Origin: Bacillota bacterium
Lineage (GTDB): Bacteria > Bacillota > Clostridia > Lachnospirales > Lachnospiraceae
Assembly (NCBI GenBank): GCA_023398375.1
Contig: JAEWSH010000124.1
Span: 57,779-121,778 of the forward strand
Reading direction: 5' to 3'
DNA: 64,000 nucleotides
Position numbers and translations under genes: made by a program. Of this stretch, positions 35,947 through 45,269 are shown piece after piece (positions within the stretch are counted from its first letter, which is position 1; each line of letters begins with the position of its first letter). Under the pieces are notes generated by a model, which saw only the letters and a program-made list of their open reading frames with translations, ran no database searches and had not been told where the DNA came from.

Positions 35947-36951
35947 ATGAGGGAAGAAATAATTGATTCCAATGAAGCAGGACAACGTCTGGATAAATAT
36001 TTGAAAAAATATCTGCATGCAGCACAGGGAAGCTTTATTTATAAGATGCTTCGGAAAAAAAATATTACCTTGAACAAGAAAAAGGCGAATGGTACAGAAA
36101 AACTAAATATGGGGGACCGTATCGTATTTTTTTTATCGGATGAAACGCTCATAAAATTTCATGGAACCTATGAAACTATTACCCATACGCAGGAAGCAGC
36201 TAACTATGAAAAAGCATATTATCTGCTAAAAAAACGTTTTCAAATCATCTACGAGGATGAAAATATACTGCTCATTAATAAATCGGCAGGCGTGTTATCA
36301 CAAAAAGCTAAAGAAACTGATGTTTCATTGAATGAAGCCATGATTGGATACTTATTTACCACAAATGTCATAGATACAAAAAAATTACAGACATTCAGGC
36401 CATCTGTATGCAATCGTTTGGATCGCAATACAAGCGGACTTGTTATCTGTGGGAAGTCACTTTTAGGGTTACAGACAATGAGTACCTTATTAAGGGAACG
36501 TACTATGCATAAATATTATCATTGTATTGTGGATGGTGTTATGACAACCGAAAGCCATCTGACAGGTTACATCAGTAAGAATGAAATAACGAATAAAGTT
36601 ACCATATATCAGGAAAAAATGCCTGATAGCACCCCGATTATCACCAATTATAAACCGCTAAAAAATAACAATAAAGTCACGCTTTTAGAAGTAGAACTGG
36701 TAACCGGGAAAACGCATCAGATTAGGGCACATCTTGCATCGATCGGATATCCGATCATAGGAGATTATAAGTACGGAAGAAAAGGGATCAACGATATTTA
36801 TAAAGAAAAGTTTCTTGTGGAACATCAATTATTACATGCCTATCGAATTGAATTTCCGGAATTAAAGGCTGCGTGTTGTAATTTATCCAATCAAGTATTC
36901 TATGCAGACAGTCCTATTGTTTTTCAGAAAATAATGGAGGAACGTCGATAG
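35947..36951 (+). CDS. RluA-family 23S rRNA pseudouridine synthase
   Basis: 334 residues: S4 domain (AGQRLDKYLKKYLHAA) followed by the synthase domain with the catalytic CNRLDRNTSGLVICGKS and TGKTHQIRAHLASIGYPIIGD. Resembles RluC/RluD. The AGGAG site precedes the ATG. The stop TAG is immediately followed by the recU ATG. Confidence 0.93.
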   Translation: MREEIIDSNEAGQRLDKYLKKYLHAAQGSFIYKMLRKKNITLNKKKANGTEKLNMGDRIVFFLSDETLIKFHGTYETITHTQEAANYEKAYYLLKKRFQIIYEDENILLINKSAGVLSQKAKETDVSLNEAMIGYLFTTNVIDTKKLQTFRPSVCNRLDRNTSGLVICGKSLLGLQTMSTLLRERTMHKYYHCIVDGVMTTESHLTGYISKNEITNKVTIYQEKMPDSTPIITNYKPLKNNNKVTLLEVELVTGKTHQIRAHLASIGYPIIGDYKYGRKGINDIYKEKFLVEHQLLHAYRIEFPELKAACCNLSNQVFYADSPIVFQKIMEERR

Positions 36952-37491
36952 ATGGGAACATGGAATTCAAGGGGCTTGCGAGGTTCAACATTGGAGGAAC
37001 TGATCAATCGTACCAATGAAAAATATCAGGAACATGGTCTTGCACTGATTCAGAAAATACCGACTCCGATCACGCCCATTAAAATCGAAAAAGAAACAAG
37101 ACATATTACGCTTGCCTATTTTGATCAAAAAAGTACCGTCGATTATATTGGTGCAGTACAAGGAATACCTGTGTGCTTTGATGCAAAGGAATGTGCGACA
37201 GATACTTTTTCTTTACAAAATATACATGAACACCAGGTAATGTTTATGGAGCAATTTGAGCAACAAAATGGTGTTGCTTTTTTTATCATATATTACACTG
37301 CACGAAATCAGTTTTATTATCTGACCTATCGGAAACTACGGGAACTTTGGAACCGTGCGCAGGAAGGTGGAAGGAAAAGTTTTCGATTCGATGAATTAGA
37401 AACTATTTTTATATTACCGAAGAAATCTGGAATTCTGGTTCCTTTTTTAGATATGATTCAATTAGACCTTGAAAAAAGGGAGAACTCATAA
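36952..37491 (+). CDS. recU: Holliday junction resolvase RecU
   Basis: 179 residues: NSRGLRGSTLEELINRTNEKY, IPTPITPI, the nuclease core KSTVDYIGAVQGIPVCFDAKEC and NIHEHQVMFME. RecU cuts junctions processed by RuvAB (5449-7085) in Firmicutes. Directly abuts the RluA gene; the site GGAGGAACG lies in that gene's end. Slightly short (usual about 200) because the N-terminal arm is brief. Confidence 0.92.
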   Translation: MGTWNSRGLRGSTLEELINRTNEKYQEHGLALIQKIPTPITPIKIEKETRHITLAYFDQKSTVDYIGAVQGIPVCFDAKECATDTFSLQNIHEHQVMFMEQFEQQNGVAFFIIYYTARNQFYYLTYRKLRELWNRAQEGGRKSFRFDELETIFILPKKSGILVPFLDMIQLDLEKRENS

Positions 37492-37497
37492 ATATAG

Positions 37498-37526
37498 TTG
37501 ACAAGTGGGTAAGTTTTTTGTATACT
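37498..37526 (+). promoter_or_regulatory. Strong sigma-A promoter of the his operon
   Basis: TTGACA (37498-37503), 17-bp spacer, TATACT (37521-37526). The leader of about 75 nt to hisZ carries a TGGTA/TACCA hairpin at about 37541-37556 but no T-box or histidine-rich leader peptide. Confidence 0.8.
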
Positions 37527-37609
37527 ATCAATAATTTCACATGGTAGCATGATACCACGATAATACGTTACTGCAATAAAGCACACATGTTTATAAAAGT
37601 GAGGAAATT

Positions 37610-38887
37610 ATGAGCAAAAAATTAGTACATACACCAGAAGGCGTCCGTGATATTTATGGAGAGGAATATGCAAAGAAATTAAAGGTTCAAAATTTAATAC
37701 ATAATAAAATGAAAGCATATGGTTTTCAGGATATACAAACACCCACATTTGAATTTTTTGATGTTTTTTCAAGTAAGATCGGTACTGTAGCCTCAAAAGA
37801 ATTATATAAATTTTTTGATAAAGAAGGTAATACGCTGGTTTTAAGACCTGACTTCACACCTTCCATAGCGAGATGTGCAGCTAAATATTTTATGGATGAA
37901 GAGATTCCGATTCGTTTTAGCTATGTGGGGAATACTTTTGTCAATACCAGTAATTTGCAGGGGAAATTAAAAGAAGTAACTGAAATGGGAGCTGAGTTGA
38001 TCGGCGACGATTCTATAGAAGCGGATGCGGAGATCATCAGTCTTGTCATTGAATTATTAACAAGTACCGGTTTAAAAAAATTTCAGGTAAGTATCGGACA
38101 GGTTGAATTCTTCAAGGGACTATGTGAAGAAGCTGGAATCGAGGAAGAAATGGAATTGAGTTTAAGAGACTTGATTTCTAACAAAAACTATTTTGGAGCT
38201 GAGGAGTTGTTAAAAAGCCAAAACATAAAAGCGCCCTATATTGATGTTATTTTAAAAGTAACAGATATGTTCGGCTCGATCGATGCATTACTGGAAGCAA
38301 AAAAACTGGTTCATAATGAACGTTCCTTAAAAGCAATTGAAAGACTGAAAAAAGTATATGAAATTCTGTCGTTATATGAGGTGGAAGATTATGTATCCTT
38401 TGATCTTGGGATGCTTAGTAAATACAATTATTATACTGGGATTATTTTTAAAGGATATACCTATGGAGTTGGAGATGCCATTGTAAAAGGGGGACGTTAT
38501 GACAATTTACTGAATCAGTTTGGCAAACAGTCAGCTGCCGTTGGTTTTATGGTTGTCATAGATGATCTGATGGCGGCGATAGCAAGTCAGAAAATCGACA
38601 TGAGAATCGAAAAAAATGATACTTTGATCCTATATAAAAACAGCTTTATGAAAAGTGCGATCGCCCTTGCAAAAAAACTGCGTTCTGAACAGCAGAATGT
38701 CGAATTAATACAGATAAAAGAGGATAAAAAAACAGAAACGTATGTAGAATTTGCAAAGAGAAATAAAATTGGAAGAATTATCTGGATGCAGTCAGAAGAA
38801 TTGATAGAAATTAAAGAGACAAAAACTGGAAAGGTACTGGACATAACACTTGCTGCATTAATGGGAGGACACTATAATCATGAGTGA
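37610..38887 (+). CDS. hisZ: ATP phosphoribosyltransferase regulatory subunit HisZ
   Basis: 425 residues resembling histidyl-tRNA synthetase (TPEGVRDIYGEE, VLRPDFTPSIARCAAKYF, KGGRYDNLLNQFG) but acting as partner of the short HisG encoded next. It lacks the full aminoacylation signature set, and its place at the head of a his operon fixes the call. The C-terminal part (from about residue 330) is an anticodon-domain-like region. The stop overlaps hisG. Confidence 0.93.
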   Translation: MSKKLVHTPEGVRDIYGEEYAKKLKVQNLIHNKMKAYGFQDIQTPTFEFFDVFSSKIGTVASKELYKFFDKEGNTLVLRPDFTPSIARCAAKYFMDEEIPIRFSYVGNTFVNTSNLQGKLKEVTEMGAELIGDDSIEADAEIISLVIELLTSTGLKKFQVSIGQVEFFKGLCEEAGIEEEMELSLRDLISNKNYFGAEELLKSQNIKAPYIDVILKVTDMFGSIDALLEAKKLVHNERSLKAIERLKKVYEILSLYEVEDYVSFDLGMLSKYNYYTGIIFKGYTYGVGDAIVKGGRYDNLLNQFGKQSAAVGFMVVIDDLMAAIASQKIDMRIEKNDTLILYKNSFMKSAIALAKKLRSEQQNVELIQIKEDKKTETYVEFAKRNKIGRIIWMQSEELIEIKETKTGKVLDITLAALMGGHYNHE

Positions 38888-39527
38888 AGAGATACGATAT
38901 TTAACATTTGCCTTGGGAAAGGGCAGACTGGCAAAAAATACGATGGAATTATTTGAAAAAGTCGGAATTACTTGTGAAGAAATGAAAGATAAAGATTCCC
39001 GTAAATTAATTTTTGTGAATGAAGCTTTAAAATTGAAATTTTTCCTTGCGAAGGGTTCTGACGTCCCGACTTATGTGGAGTATGGCGCAGCAGATATAGG
39101 AGTTGTAGGAAAGGATACCATACTGGAAGAAAACCGTAGGGTCTACGAGGTTTTAGATCTTGGTTATGGGAAGTGCCGGATGTGTGTATGCGGGCCCGCT
39201 AAAGCAAAAGAATTATTGCAACATCATGAAATGATTCGTGTGACCAGTAAATACCCTAATATTGCAAAAGATTATTTCTATAATAAGAAACATCAGACCG
39301 TGGATATCATCAAGCTAAATGGTTCTGTAGAATTAGGACCGATCGTTGGGTTAGGCGATGTCATTGTCGATATCGTTGAAACAGGATCGACCTTAAAGGA
39401 AAATGGACTTGAAGTGTTAGAAGAAATTTGTCCATTATCTGCAAGAATGATTGTAAATCAGGTTAGTATGAAAATGGAATCAGAACGAATCAAAAAGTTA
39501 ATTCAGGATTTAAAGAAATATTTATAA
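38880..39527 (+). CDS. hisG: ATP phosphoribosyltransferase, short form
   Basis: 215 residues: LTFALGKGRLAKNTMEL, GAADIGVVGKDTI, VTSKYPNIAKDYF and the PRPP-type loop DVIVDIVETGSTLKENGLEV. First step of histidine synthesis. It lacks the C-terminal regulatory domain of long HisG, consistent with dependence on HisZ. Overlaps the hisZ end by 8 bp. Confidence 0.96.
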   Translation: MSEEIRYLTFALGKGRLAKNTMELFEKVGITCEEMKDKDSRKLIFVNEALKLKFFLAKGSDVPTYVEYGAADIGVVGKDTILEENRRVYEVLDLGYGKCRMCVCGPAKAKELLQHHEMIRVTSKYPNIAKDYFYNKKHQTVDIIKLNGSVELGPIVGLGDVIVDIVETGSTLKENGLEVLEEICPLSARMIVNQVSMKMESERIKKLIQDLKKYL

Positions 39528-39566
39528 CGTTAAATAGGTAGGTATCAAACATAAGGAGAGAACGAT

Positions 39567-40859
39567 ATGAACACCGTCGCACTGACAGAGGAATCCAAAA
39601 ATAACCTATTAGAGAGTTTGTTGAAAAGAAGCCCTAATAATTATGGACAGTATGAAAAAATCGTAACTGATATTATCGAAAATGTAAGGAACAGCAGGGA
39701 TAAAGCAGTCTTTGCCTATACCAAAAAATTTGATGGTTTTGATGAAAATGTCAACAATATAAAAGTGACAGAGGCTGAAATCAAGGAAGCACTTGATACA
39801 CTAGAGCCGGAATTTATTGCGATTATGAAAAAAGCAGCAGAGAATATCCGAACTTATCATCAGCGTCAGATACGTAACAGCTGGTTTGAATCAAAGGAAG
39901 ACGGAACCATATTGGGACAAAAAGTCACTCCATTGTCAACGGTAGGTATCTATGTACCAGGTGGAAAAGCTGTTTATCCTTCTTCTGCATTAATGTGTGC
40001 AGTTACAGCAAAAGTAGCGGGTGTAGATAAAATTGTTATGACAACACCTTGTAACGCAGAAGGAAATGTAAATCCGGGCGTATTAGCAGCCGCTAAGATC
40101 GCAGGAGTGGATGATATCTATAAAGTAGGCGGTGCGCAGGCAATTGCGGCATTGGCTTTTGGAACCGAATCTATTCCAAAGGTCGATAAAATAGTAGGAC
40201 CTGGAAATATCTTTGTTGCATTAGCGAAAAAAGCAGTGTATGGTTATGTTAGTATAGATTCCATAGCAGGGCCTAGTGAAATTGTAGTTCTTGCAGATGA
40301 AACAGCTAATCCAAGATATGTAGCTGCAGATTTATTATCCCAGGCAGAACATGATGAGTTAGCATCTGCAATATTAATTACGACAAGTAAAGAATTAGCA
40401 GATAAAGTATCTGTTGAGATCGATGGATTTTTAAAAGAATTATCAAGAGCTAAGGTGATCATACAATCGTTAGATAATTATGGTTATATTTTACTTGCGA
40501 AAGATATGCAGGAAGCAATTGATACAGCAAATGCGATCGCGTCAGAACATTTAGAGATCCTGACACGGGATCCCTTTGCAGTAATGACTAAAATCAAAAA
40601 TGCCGGAGCAATTTTCCTTGGAGAATATTCTTCGGAACCATTAGGTGACTATTTTGCAGGACCGAATCATGTATTGCCTACAAACGGAACAGCGCGATTC
40701 TTTTCACCGCTTAGTGTCGATGATTTTGTAAAGAAATCCAGTATTATTTCGTACTCAAGAGACGCACTCGAAAAGATACATAAAGATATCGAATACTTTG
40801 CAAAAAAGGAAGCATTAACAGCACATGCAAATTCGATTCATGTTCGATTTGAACGATAA
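39567..40859 (+). CDS. hisD: Histidinol dehydrogenase
   Basis: 430 residues with VGIYVPGGKAVYPSSALM, VGGAQAIAALAFGTESIPKVDKIVGPGN, SIAGPSEIVVLAD and the zinc-region HDELASA and GPNHVLPTNG. Final two oxidations of histidine synthesis. AAGGAGAG precedes the ATG. A repeat shared with 58611-58645 begins right after the stop. Confidence 0.97.
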   Translation: MNTVALTEESKNNLLESLLKRSPNNYGQYEKIVTDIIENVRNSRDKAVFAYTKKFDGFDENVNNIKVTEAEIKEALDTLEPEFIAIMKKAAENIRTYHQRQIRNSWFESKEDGTILGQKVTPLSTVGIYVPGGKAVYPSSALMCAVTAKVAGVDKIVMTTPCNAEGNVNPGVLAAAKIAGVDDIYKVGGAQAIAALAFGTESIPKVDKIVGPGNIFVALAKKAVYGYVSIDSIAGPSEIVVLADETANPRYVAADLLSQAEHDELASAILITTSKELADKVSVEIDGFLKELSRAKVIIQSLDNYGYILLAKDMQEAIDTANAIASEHLEILTRDPFAVMTKIKNAGAIFLGEYSSEPLGDYFAGPNHVLPTNGTARFFSPLSVDDFVKKSSIISYSRDALEKIHKDIEYFAKKEALTAHANSIHVRFER

Positions 40860-40866
40860 AAAATAC

Positions 40867-40904
40867 TTTACGCCAGCTTGTATTTGGCTCGTTGATTGCG
40901 TAAA
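40867..40904 (+). repeat. Dispersed hairpin repeat in the hisD-hisB gap (copy 1)
   Basis: Outer stem TTTACGC/GCGTAAA and inner CCAG/TTGG-like stem around GCTTGTATTTGGCTC. A close relative (GCCAGTTTGTATCTGGCTC, then AATGATAGTGTA) lies at 58611-58640 right after the MCP gene. Both copies begin within 30 nt of a stop codon. No coding capacity. Confidence 0.6.
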
Positions 40905-40929
40905 TAGAAAACCCGGGAGGAAAACAGGT

Positions 40930-41517
40930 ATGCCAAGAATTGCAGAATTAAACAGAGATACGAAGGAAACACAAATAGAATTGTCTATGCAGCTTGACGG
41001 AACAGGAAAATCGGAAATTGATACTGGTATTGGATTTTTTGATCATATGCTGGAGGGATTTTCCAAACATGGTTTTTTTGATCTGAAAGTAAAAGTCAAT
41101 GGAGATCTAAATGTAGATGGACACCATACGGTAGAAGATACGGGAATTATTCTGGGAACTGCAATTAAAGAAGCGCTTGGAGATAAAAAGGGAATAAAGC
41201 GCTTTGGTTCCTGTATATTGCCTATGGATGATGCATTGGCTTTATGTGCAATTGATTTGTGTGGAAGACCGTATTTAGATTTTGATTGTACATTTTCAGC
41301 ACAAAGTGTAGGATATCTTGATACGGAGCTGGTACGTGAATTTTTTTATGCAGTATCTTATACAGCTGGTATGAACTTACATATTAAAATGCTGTCTGGC
41401 ATCAATAACCATCATATGATCGAAGCTATGTTCAAGGCTTTTGCCAAGGCTTTGGATGAAGCTGTCTGTATAGATCCGAGAATAACTGATGTATTGAGCA
41501 CAAAGGGCAGTTTATAA
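40930..41517 (+). CDS. hisB: Imidazoleglycerol-phosphate dehydratase
   Basis: 195 residues, start PRIAELNRDTKETQIE, with metal-binding FFDHMLEGFSKHG, DGHHTVEDTGI and NNHHMIEAMFKAFAKAL. Monofunctional HisB. ATG 40930 follows GGGAGG; the open frame upstream runs through the repeat and is not used. Confidence 0.96.
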   Translation: MPRIAELNRDTKETQIELSMQLDGTGKSEIDTGIGFFDHMLEGFSKHGFFDLKVKVNGDLNVDGHHTVEDTGIILGTAIKEALGDKKGIKRFGSCILPMDDALALCAIDLCGRPYLDFDCTFSAQSVGYLDTELVREFFYAVSYTAGMNLHIKMLSGINNHHMIEAMFKAFAKALDEAVCIDPRITDVLSTKGSL

Positions 41518-41553
41518 ATAAAACAGAGTCATAGTTAGAGGGAGCAGATACGA

Positions 41554-42837
41554 ATGAATTATAAAAAATTTATTCCTTGTATTTATTTATATAAAGGGAA
41601 TGCGGTAAAAGATCTTTCTGATATTACCGTAATAAGTATGAACCCGGGAGAACTGGCAAAATTCTATAGCGATAATAATGCCGACGAGATACTGATCTTT
41701 GATATGTCTGCAGGAGATGAAGATCATGAAAAAAACCTTGGGATCATCAAACATTTGGCTGATTTGGTTGAAGTGCCGCTTATTGGTGCCGGAAACGTAG
41801 AACGTATGGAAGATATCAAAAAATTATTATATGCAGGATGTAAAAAAGCTGTGATTGATCTTTCCAAACAATCTAATATAGAAATTATGAAAGAAGTATC
41901 CCTGAAATTCGGAAAGGATAAGATCTGCGGATCATTTTCCGAAACAGATTCGCTTTCTGTAAACAAAATTCAATTGGAAGAATATGTATCTGAATTAATT
42001 GCCATGGATGAGACTTGTTTAAAGGAGAGCATTTCCATAATTGCATGTCCTATGATTGCATTATTACCATCAATATCATTGGACAAAATGCTTCAAATAC
42101 TTGCGATAGAAGAGATTGTCGGTATTTCTGGAGAAATTGTAAATGATAATGCAAAGGAAATATATACTTTGAAAAAATTAAGCAAAGAAAACGGAATTGA
42201 AGTAAATACATTTGAATCTGCAAAAAAATGGGCTGATTTTAAATTGAACGCGGATGGAATGGTGCCTGTTGTTGCTCAGGATTATAAGACAAATGAAGTA
42301 CTGATGGTCGCTTATATGAATGAGGAAGCTTATAATCTAACTATTGAAACCGGGAAAATGACATATTTCAGTAGAAGCAGAAATGAATTGTGGATCAAAG
42401 GTGATACCAGCGGACACTATCAATATGTAAAATCTCTAACTGCAGATTGTGATTTTGATACTATTTTAGCGAAGGTATCGCAGATCGGAGCAGCCTGCCA
42501 TACGGGTAATTATTCCTGTTTTTTTAATGAACTTATAAAAAAAGAATATGCGGATACGAATCCTCTGAAGGTGTTCGAAAAGGTATTTGCAGTTATTAAA
42601 GACCGTAAAGTAAATCCCAAAGAAGGTTCCTATACCAATTATCTGTTCGATAAGGGTGTTGATAAGATATTAAAGAAATTAGGAGAAGAGGCAACAGAGA
42701 TCGTGATCGCTGCAAAGAATCCCAACCCTGATGAAATCAAATATGAGATTTCTGATTTCTTATACCATATGATGGTACTAATGGTTGAAAAAGGTGTTAC
42801 CTGGGAAGAAATTACTGAAGAATTAGCGCAAAGATAA
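41554..42837 (+). CDS. hisIE: HisIE with an extra N-terminal degenerate HisA/HisF-like domain
   Basis: 427 residues in three parts. Residues 1-220 look like a HisA/HisF TIM barrel (FIPCIYLYKGNAVK, VPLIGAGNVERMEDIKKLLYAGCKKAVID) but the catalytic Asp11 of HisF is Tyr11 here and the second Asp region reads ICGSFSETD. Residues 225-330 are HisI (phosphoribosyl-AMP cyclohydrolase: YFSRSRNELWIKGDTSGH, DCDFDT, CHTGNYSC). Residues 338-427 are HisE (phosphoribosyl-ATP pyrophosphatase: LGEEATEIVIAAKN, EISDFLYHMMVLM). HisI and HisE look active; the N-terminal barrel does not. Last gene of the his operon. Confidence 0.9.
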   Translation: MNYKKFIPCIYLYKGNAVKDLSDITVISMNPGELAKFYSDNNADEILIFDMSAGDEDHEKNLGIIKHLADLVEVPLIGAGNVERMEDIKKLLYAGCKKAVIDLSKQSNIEIMKEVSLKFGKDKICGSFSETDSLSVNKIQLEEYVSELIAMDETCLKESISIIACPMIALLPSISLDKMLQILAIEEIVGISGEIVNDNAKEIYTLKKLSKENGIEVNTFESAKKWADFKLNADGMVPVVAQDYKTNEVLMVAYMNEEAYNLTIETGKMTYFSRSRNELWIKGDTSGHYQYVKSLTADCDFDTILAKVSQIGAACHTGNYSCFFNELIKKEYADTNPLKVFEKVFAVIKDRKVNPKEGSYTNYLFDKGVDKILKKLGEEATEIVIAAKNPNPDEIKYEISDFLYHMMVLMVEKGVTWEEITEELAQR

Positions 42838-42843
42838 CTCATT

Positions 42844-42879
42844 AGAGGCATAGCCAGTTCCAATTGGCTATGCCTCTTT
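42844..42879 (+). terminator. Terminator of the his operon
   Basis: 13-bp perfect stem AGAGGCATAGCCA/TGGCTATGCCTCT with loop GTTCCAAT, followed by TTACTTCT. Confidence 0.85.
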
Positions 42880-42939
42880 ACTTCTATTCATAAAAATAAA
42901 TCATAGAATTGTAATAAATAGATATCAATCAAATAATTG

Positions 42940-42964
42940 GTTTACATAAAATACTTATGTAAAC
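42940..42964. promoter_or_regulatory. Perfect 10-bp dyad upstream of a small membrane protein gene
   Basis: GTTTACATAA-AATAC-TTATGTAAAC, 20 bp before the ATG at 42985. There is no T-run behind it, so an operator or a 5' hairpin is more likely than a terminator. The binding protein is unknown. Confidence 0.5.
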
Positions 42965-42984
42965 TATTTGTGAAAGGAGTAGTT

Positions 42985-43359
42985 ATGAGTGATATTTCAT
43001 CCGAGCAAAAGTTAAGATTGATCCATGCAATTCGGGAAGAACATAAAAATAATCAATGGTCGATGCAAAACCGGGAACGAATACTGAATGGAGATAAAAT
43101 ACCCATGCCGCACCCGGAAACTGATACTGACAAAACGATGATGGAGCCATCCGGAATCAGCGTGGGTTCTTTTAAACTTCGATTTATGATTGCCATTATT
43201 CTTTTTATCGGATTTGTTTTAATTGATTCCCAAGATATTAATATGAATGGTATTGACGCTTCAAAGATTCAAAGCAGCATTACGGAAGATTTTCAATCAA
43301 ATATATTTGATTTTATAGATGCTATCCCTTATACTTTAGAGAGTATGCGGGAAGAATAG
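42985..43359 (+). CDS. Small single-span membrane protein of unknown function
   Basis: 124 residues: a charged cytoplasmic N-terminal half (SSEQKLRLIHAIREEH, NRERILNGDKIPMPHPE), one membrane helix (FMIAIILFIGFVLIDS, about residues 74-90) and an acidic outer tail. AAGGAG precedes ATG 42985. No family recognised. It sits alone behind a perfect dyad and ahead of the TIGR03960 gene. Confidence 0.6.
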   Translation: MSDISSEQKLRLIHAIREEHKNNQWSMQNRERILNGDKIPMPHPETDTDKTMMEPSGISVGSFKLRFMIAIILFIGFVLIDSQDINMNGIDASKIQSSITEDFQSNIFDFIDAIPYTLESMREE

Positions 43360-43400
43360 CATATTGCAGTGAGTAAGAAACAAATAGAATGGAGTTATAC

Positions 43401-45269
43401 ATGAGGAAATTAGCTTTAAGCGATGAAGTACTTTTAAAAGTGGAAAAGCCAGCAAGATATATTGGCAACGAAGTAAATGCAGTTGTAAAAGAGAAAGATC
43501 ATATTAAGGTACGGTTTGCAATGTGTTTTCCTGACGTTTATGAGATAGGTATGTCTCATCTTGGAATTCAAATATTGTATGATATGCTGAACCAATTTGA
43601 AGATGTGTGGTGCGAACGTGTTTATTCGCCATGGCTGGATCTGGATGCTGTCATGAGAGAACAGTGTATTCCACTCTTTGCACTAGAGTCTCAGGATCCG
43701 ATTAAAAATTTTGATTTTCTTGGAATTACCATTCAATATGAAATGTGTTATACAAATATTCTGCAGATTCTTGATTTAAGCCATATTGCGTTATCTGCTG
43801 CTGACAGAACGGAGGATGATCCCATCGTGATCGGCGGAGGACCTTGTTCCTATAATCCGGAACCGATAGCAGACTTTTTTGATCTATTTTATATCGGTGA
43901 GGGAGAAATTGCATATCGCCAATTACTTGATATCTATAAAGCGCATAAGAAATACGGCGGTTCAAGAATTGAATTCCTTAAGATGGCGGCCAATATACCC
44001 GGCATGTATGTTCCGATGTTATATGATGTTACTTACTATGCGGATGGCACCATCGAAAGTTTTATGCCAAATAAGGAAGGTATCCCAGCTATAATTACAA
44101 AGAACATCGTAATGGACGTAACAGATACCTATTATCCGATGAAACCGGTGGTACCATATATAAAAATAACACAGGACAGAGTGGTTCTTGAGATTCAGCG
44201 CGGCTGTATCAGAGGCTGCAGATTCTGTCAGGCAGGACAATTATATCGTCCAGTCAGAGAACGTAATGTAGAAGTATTGAAAAAATATGCGGTTGAAATG
44301 TTAAAAAATACCGGACATGAGGAAATCTCATTAAGTTCTCTAAGTTCCAGTGATTATTCTCAATTAGAGGATCTGGTAACCTTTTTAATCAATGAATGCG
44401 AAAAGAAAAAAATCAATATTTCGCTTCCTTCCTTACGAATTGACGCATTTTCCCTTGATGTAATGACAAAAGTCCAGGATGTGAAAAAGAGCAGTTTAAC
44501 ATTTGCACCGGAAGCTGGCAGTCAAAGGCTAAGGGATGTAATTAATAAAGGGCTAACAGAAGAAGTAATTCTGGAAGGAGCTACCGAAGCTTTTAAAGGT
44601 GGATGGACGCGTGTAAAACTATATTTTATGCTTGGACTTCCGACAGAGACAGAAGATGACATAAGAGGAATTGGAGAACTCTGTAATAAAATAGCAGCTG
44701 CTTTTTACGAAACCGTTCCAAAGGAAGAAAGAAAAGGCAAAGTACAGATTGTTGCGAGTACTTCTTTCTTTATTCCGAAACCATTTACACCATTCCAGTG
44801 GGCAGGAATGAACACAAAGGAAGCGTTTTTGGAGAAAGCATATCTGACAAGGAATTCCATTATGTCTCAACTGAACCAGAAAAGTATTAAATACAATTGG
44901 CATGAGGCGGATGTCAGTGTATTAGAAGGTGTACTTGCAAGAGGAGACCGTAAGATTGGAAAAGTAATTCAAAAAGTCTATGAAAAGGGTTGTATTTTTG
45001 ATGCATGGGGGGAACGGTTTCAGAATAATGTCTGGTTAGAGACATTTGAGGAATGTGGTCTTTCCGTAGAATTCTATACGACAAGAGAGCGGTCGGAAGA
45101 TGAAATATTCCCTTGGGACTTTATTGATTGCGGTGTTACCAAAGAATTCCTTCTTCGTGAATGGCACAATGCAAAAAATGCATGTGTAACCCCTAATTGT
45201 CGGAAACAATGTCAGGGATGCGGCGCAAAACGTTTTGGGGGAGGAGTTTGTTATGAAGGTCAGAATTAA
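43401..45269 (+). CDS. TIGR03960-family B12-binding radical SAM protein
   Basis: 622 residues: B12-binding-like N-terminal domain (YEIGMSHLGIQILYDML), GGGPCSYNPEPIADFFDLF, and the radical SAM cluster motif GCIRGCRFCQAG (CxxxCxxC); C-terminal cysteines CRKQCQGCG. Always found next to a TIGR03936 gene, which follows here with a 17-bp overlap. An RNA-modifying role is suspected from the rng neighbour but unproven. ATG 43401 follows GGAGTT. Confidence 0.92.
   Translation: MRKLALSDEVLLKVEKPARYIGNEVNAVVKEKDHIKVRFAMCFPDVYEIGMSHLGIQILYDMLNQFEDVWCERVYSPWLDLDAVMREQCIPLFALESQDPIKNFDFLGITIQYEMCYTNILQILDLSHIALSAADRTEDDPIVIGGGPCSYNPEPIADFFDLFYIGEGEIAYRQLLDIYKAHKKYGGSRIEFLKMAANIPGMYVPMLYDVTYYADGTIESFMPNKEGIPAIITKNIVMDVTDTYYPMKPVVPYIKITQDRVVLEIQRGCIRGCRFCQAGQLYRPVRERNVEVLKKYAVEMLKNTGHEEISLSSLSSSDYSQLEDLVTFLINECEKKKINISLPSLRIDAFSLDVMTKVQDVKKSSLTFAPEAGSQRLRDVINKGLTEEVILEGATEAFKGGWTRVKLYFMLGLPTETEDDIRGIGELCNKIAAAFYETVPKEERKGKVQIVASTSFFIPKPFTPFQWAGMNTKEAFLEKAYLTRNSIMSQLNQKSIKYNWHEADVSVLEGVLARGDRKIGKVIQKVYEKGCIFDAWGERFQNNVWLETFEECGLSVEFYTTRERSEDEIFPWDFIDCGVTKEFLLREWHNAKNACVTPNCRKQCQGCGAKRFGGGVCYEGQN

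Noticed and set aside
37527..37609. Possible T-box or histidine leader peptide before hisZ
   Set aside because: No T-box core sequence, no run of His codons and only about 75 nt of leader; a plain promoter with a small hairpin explains it.
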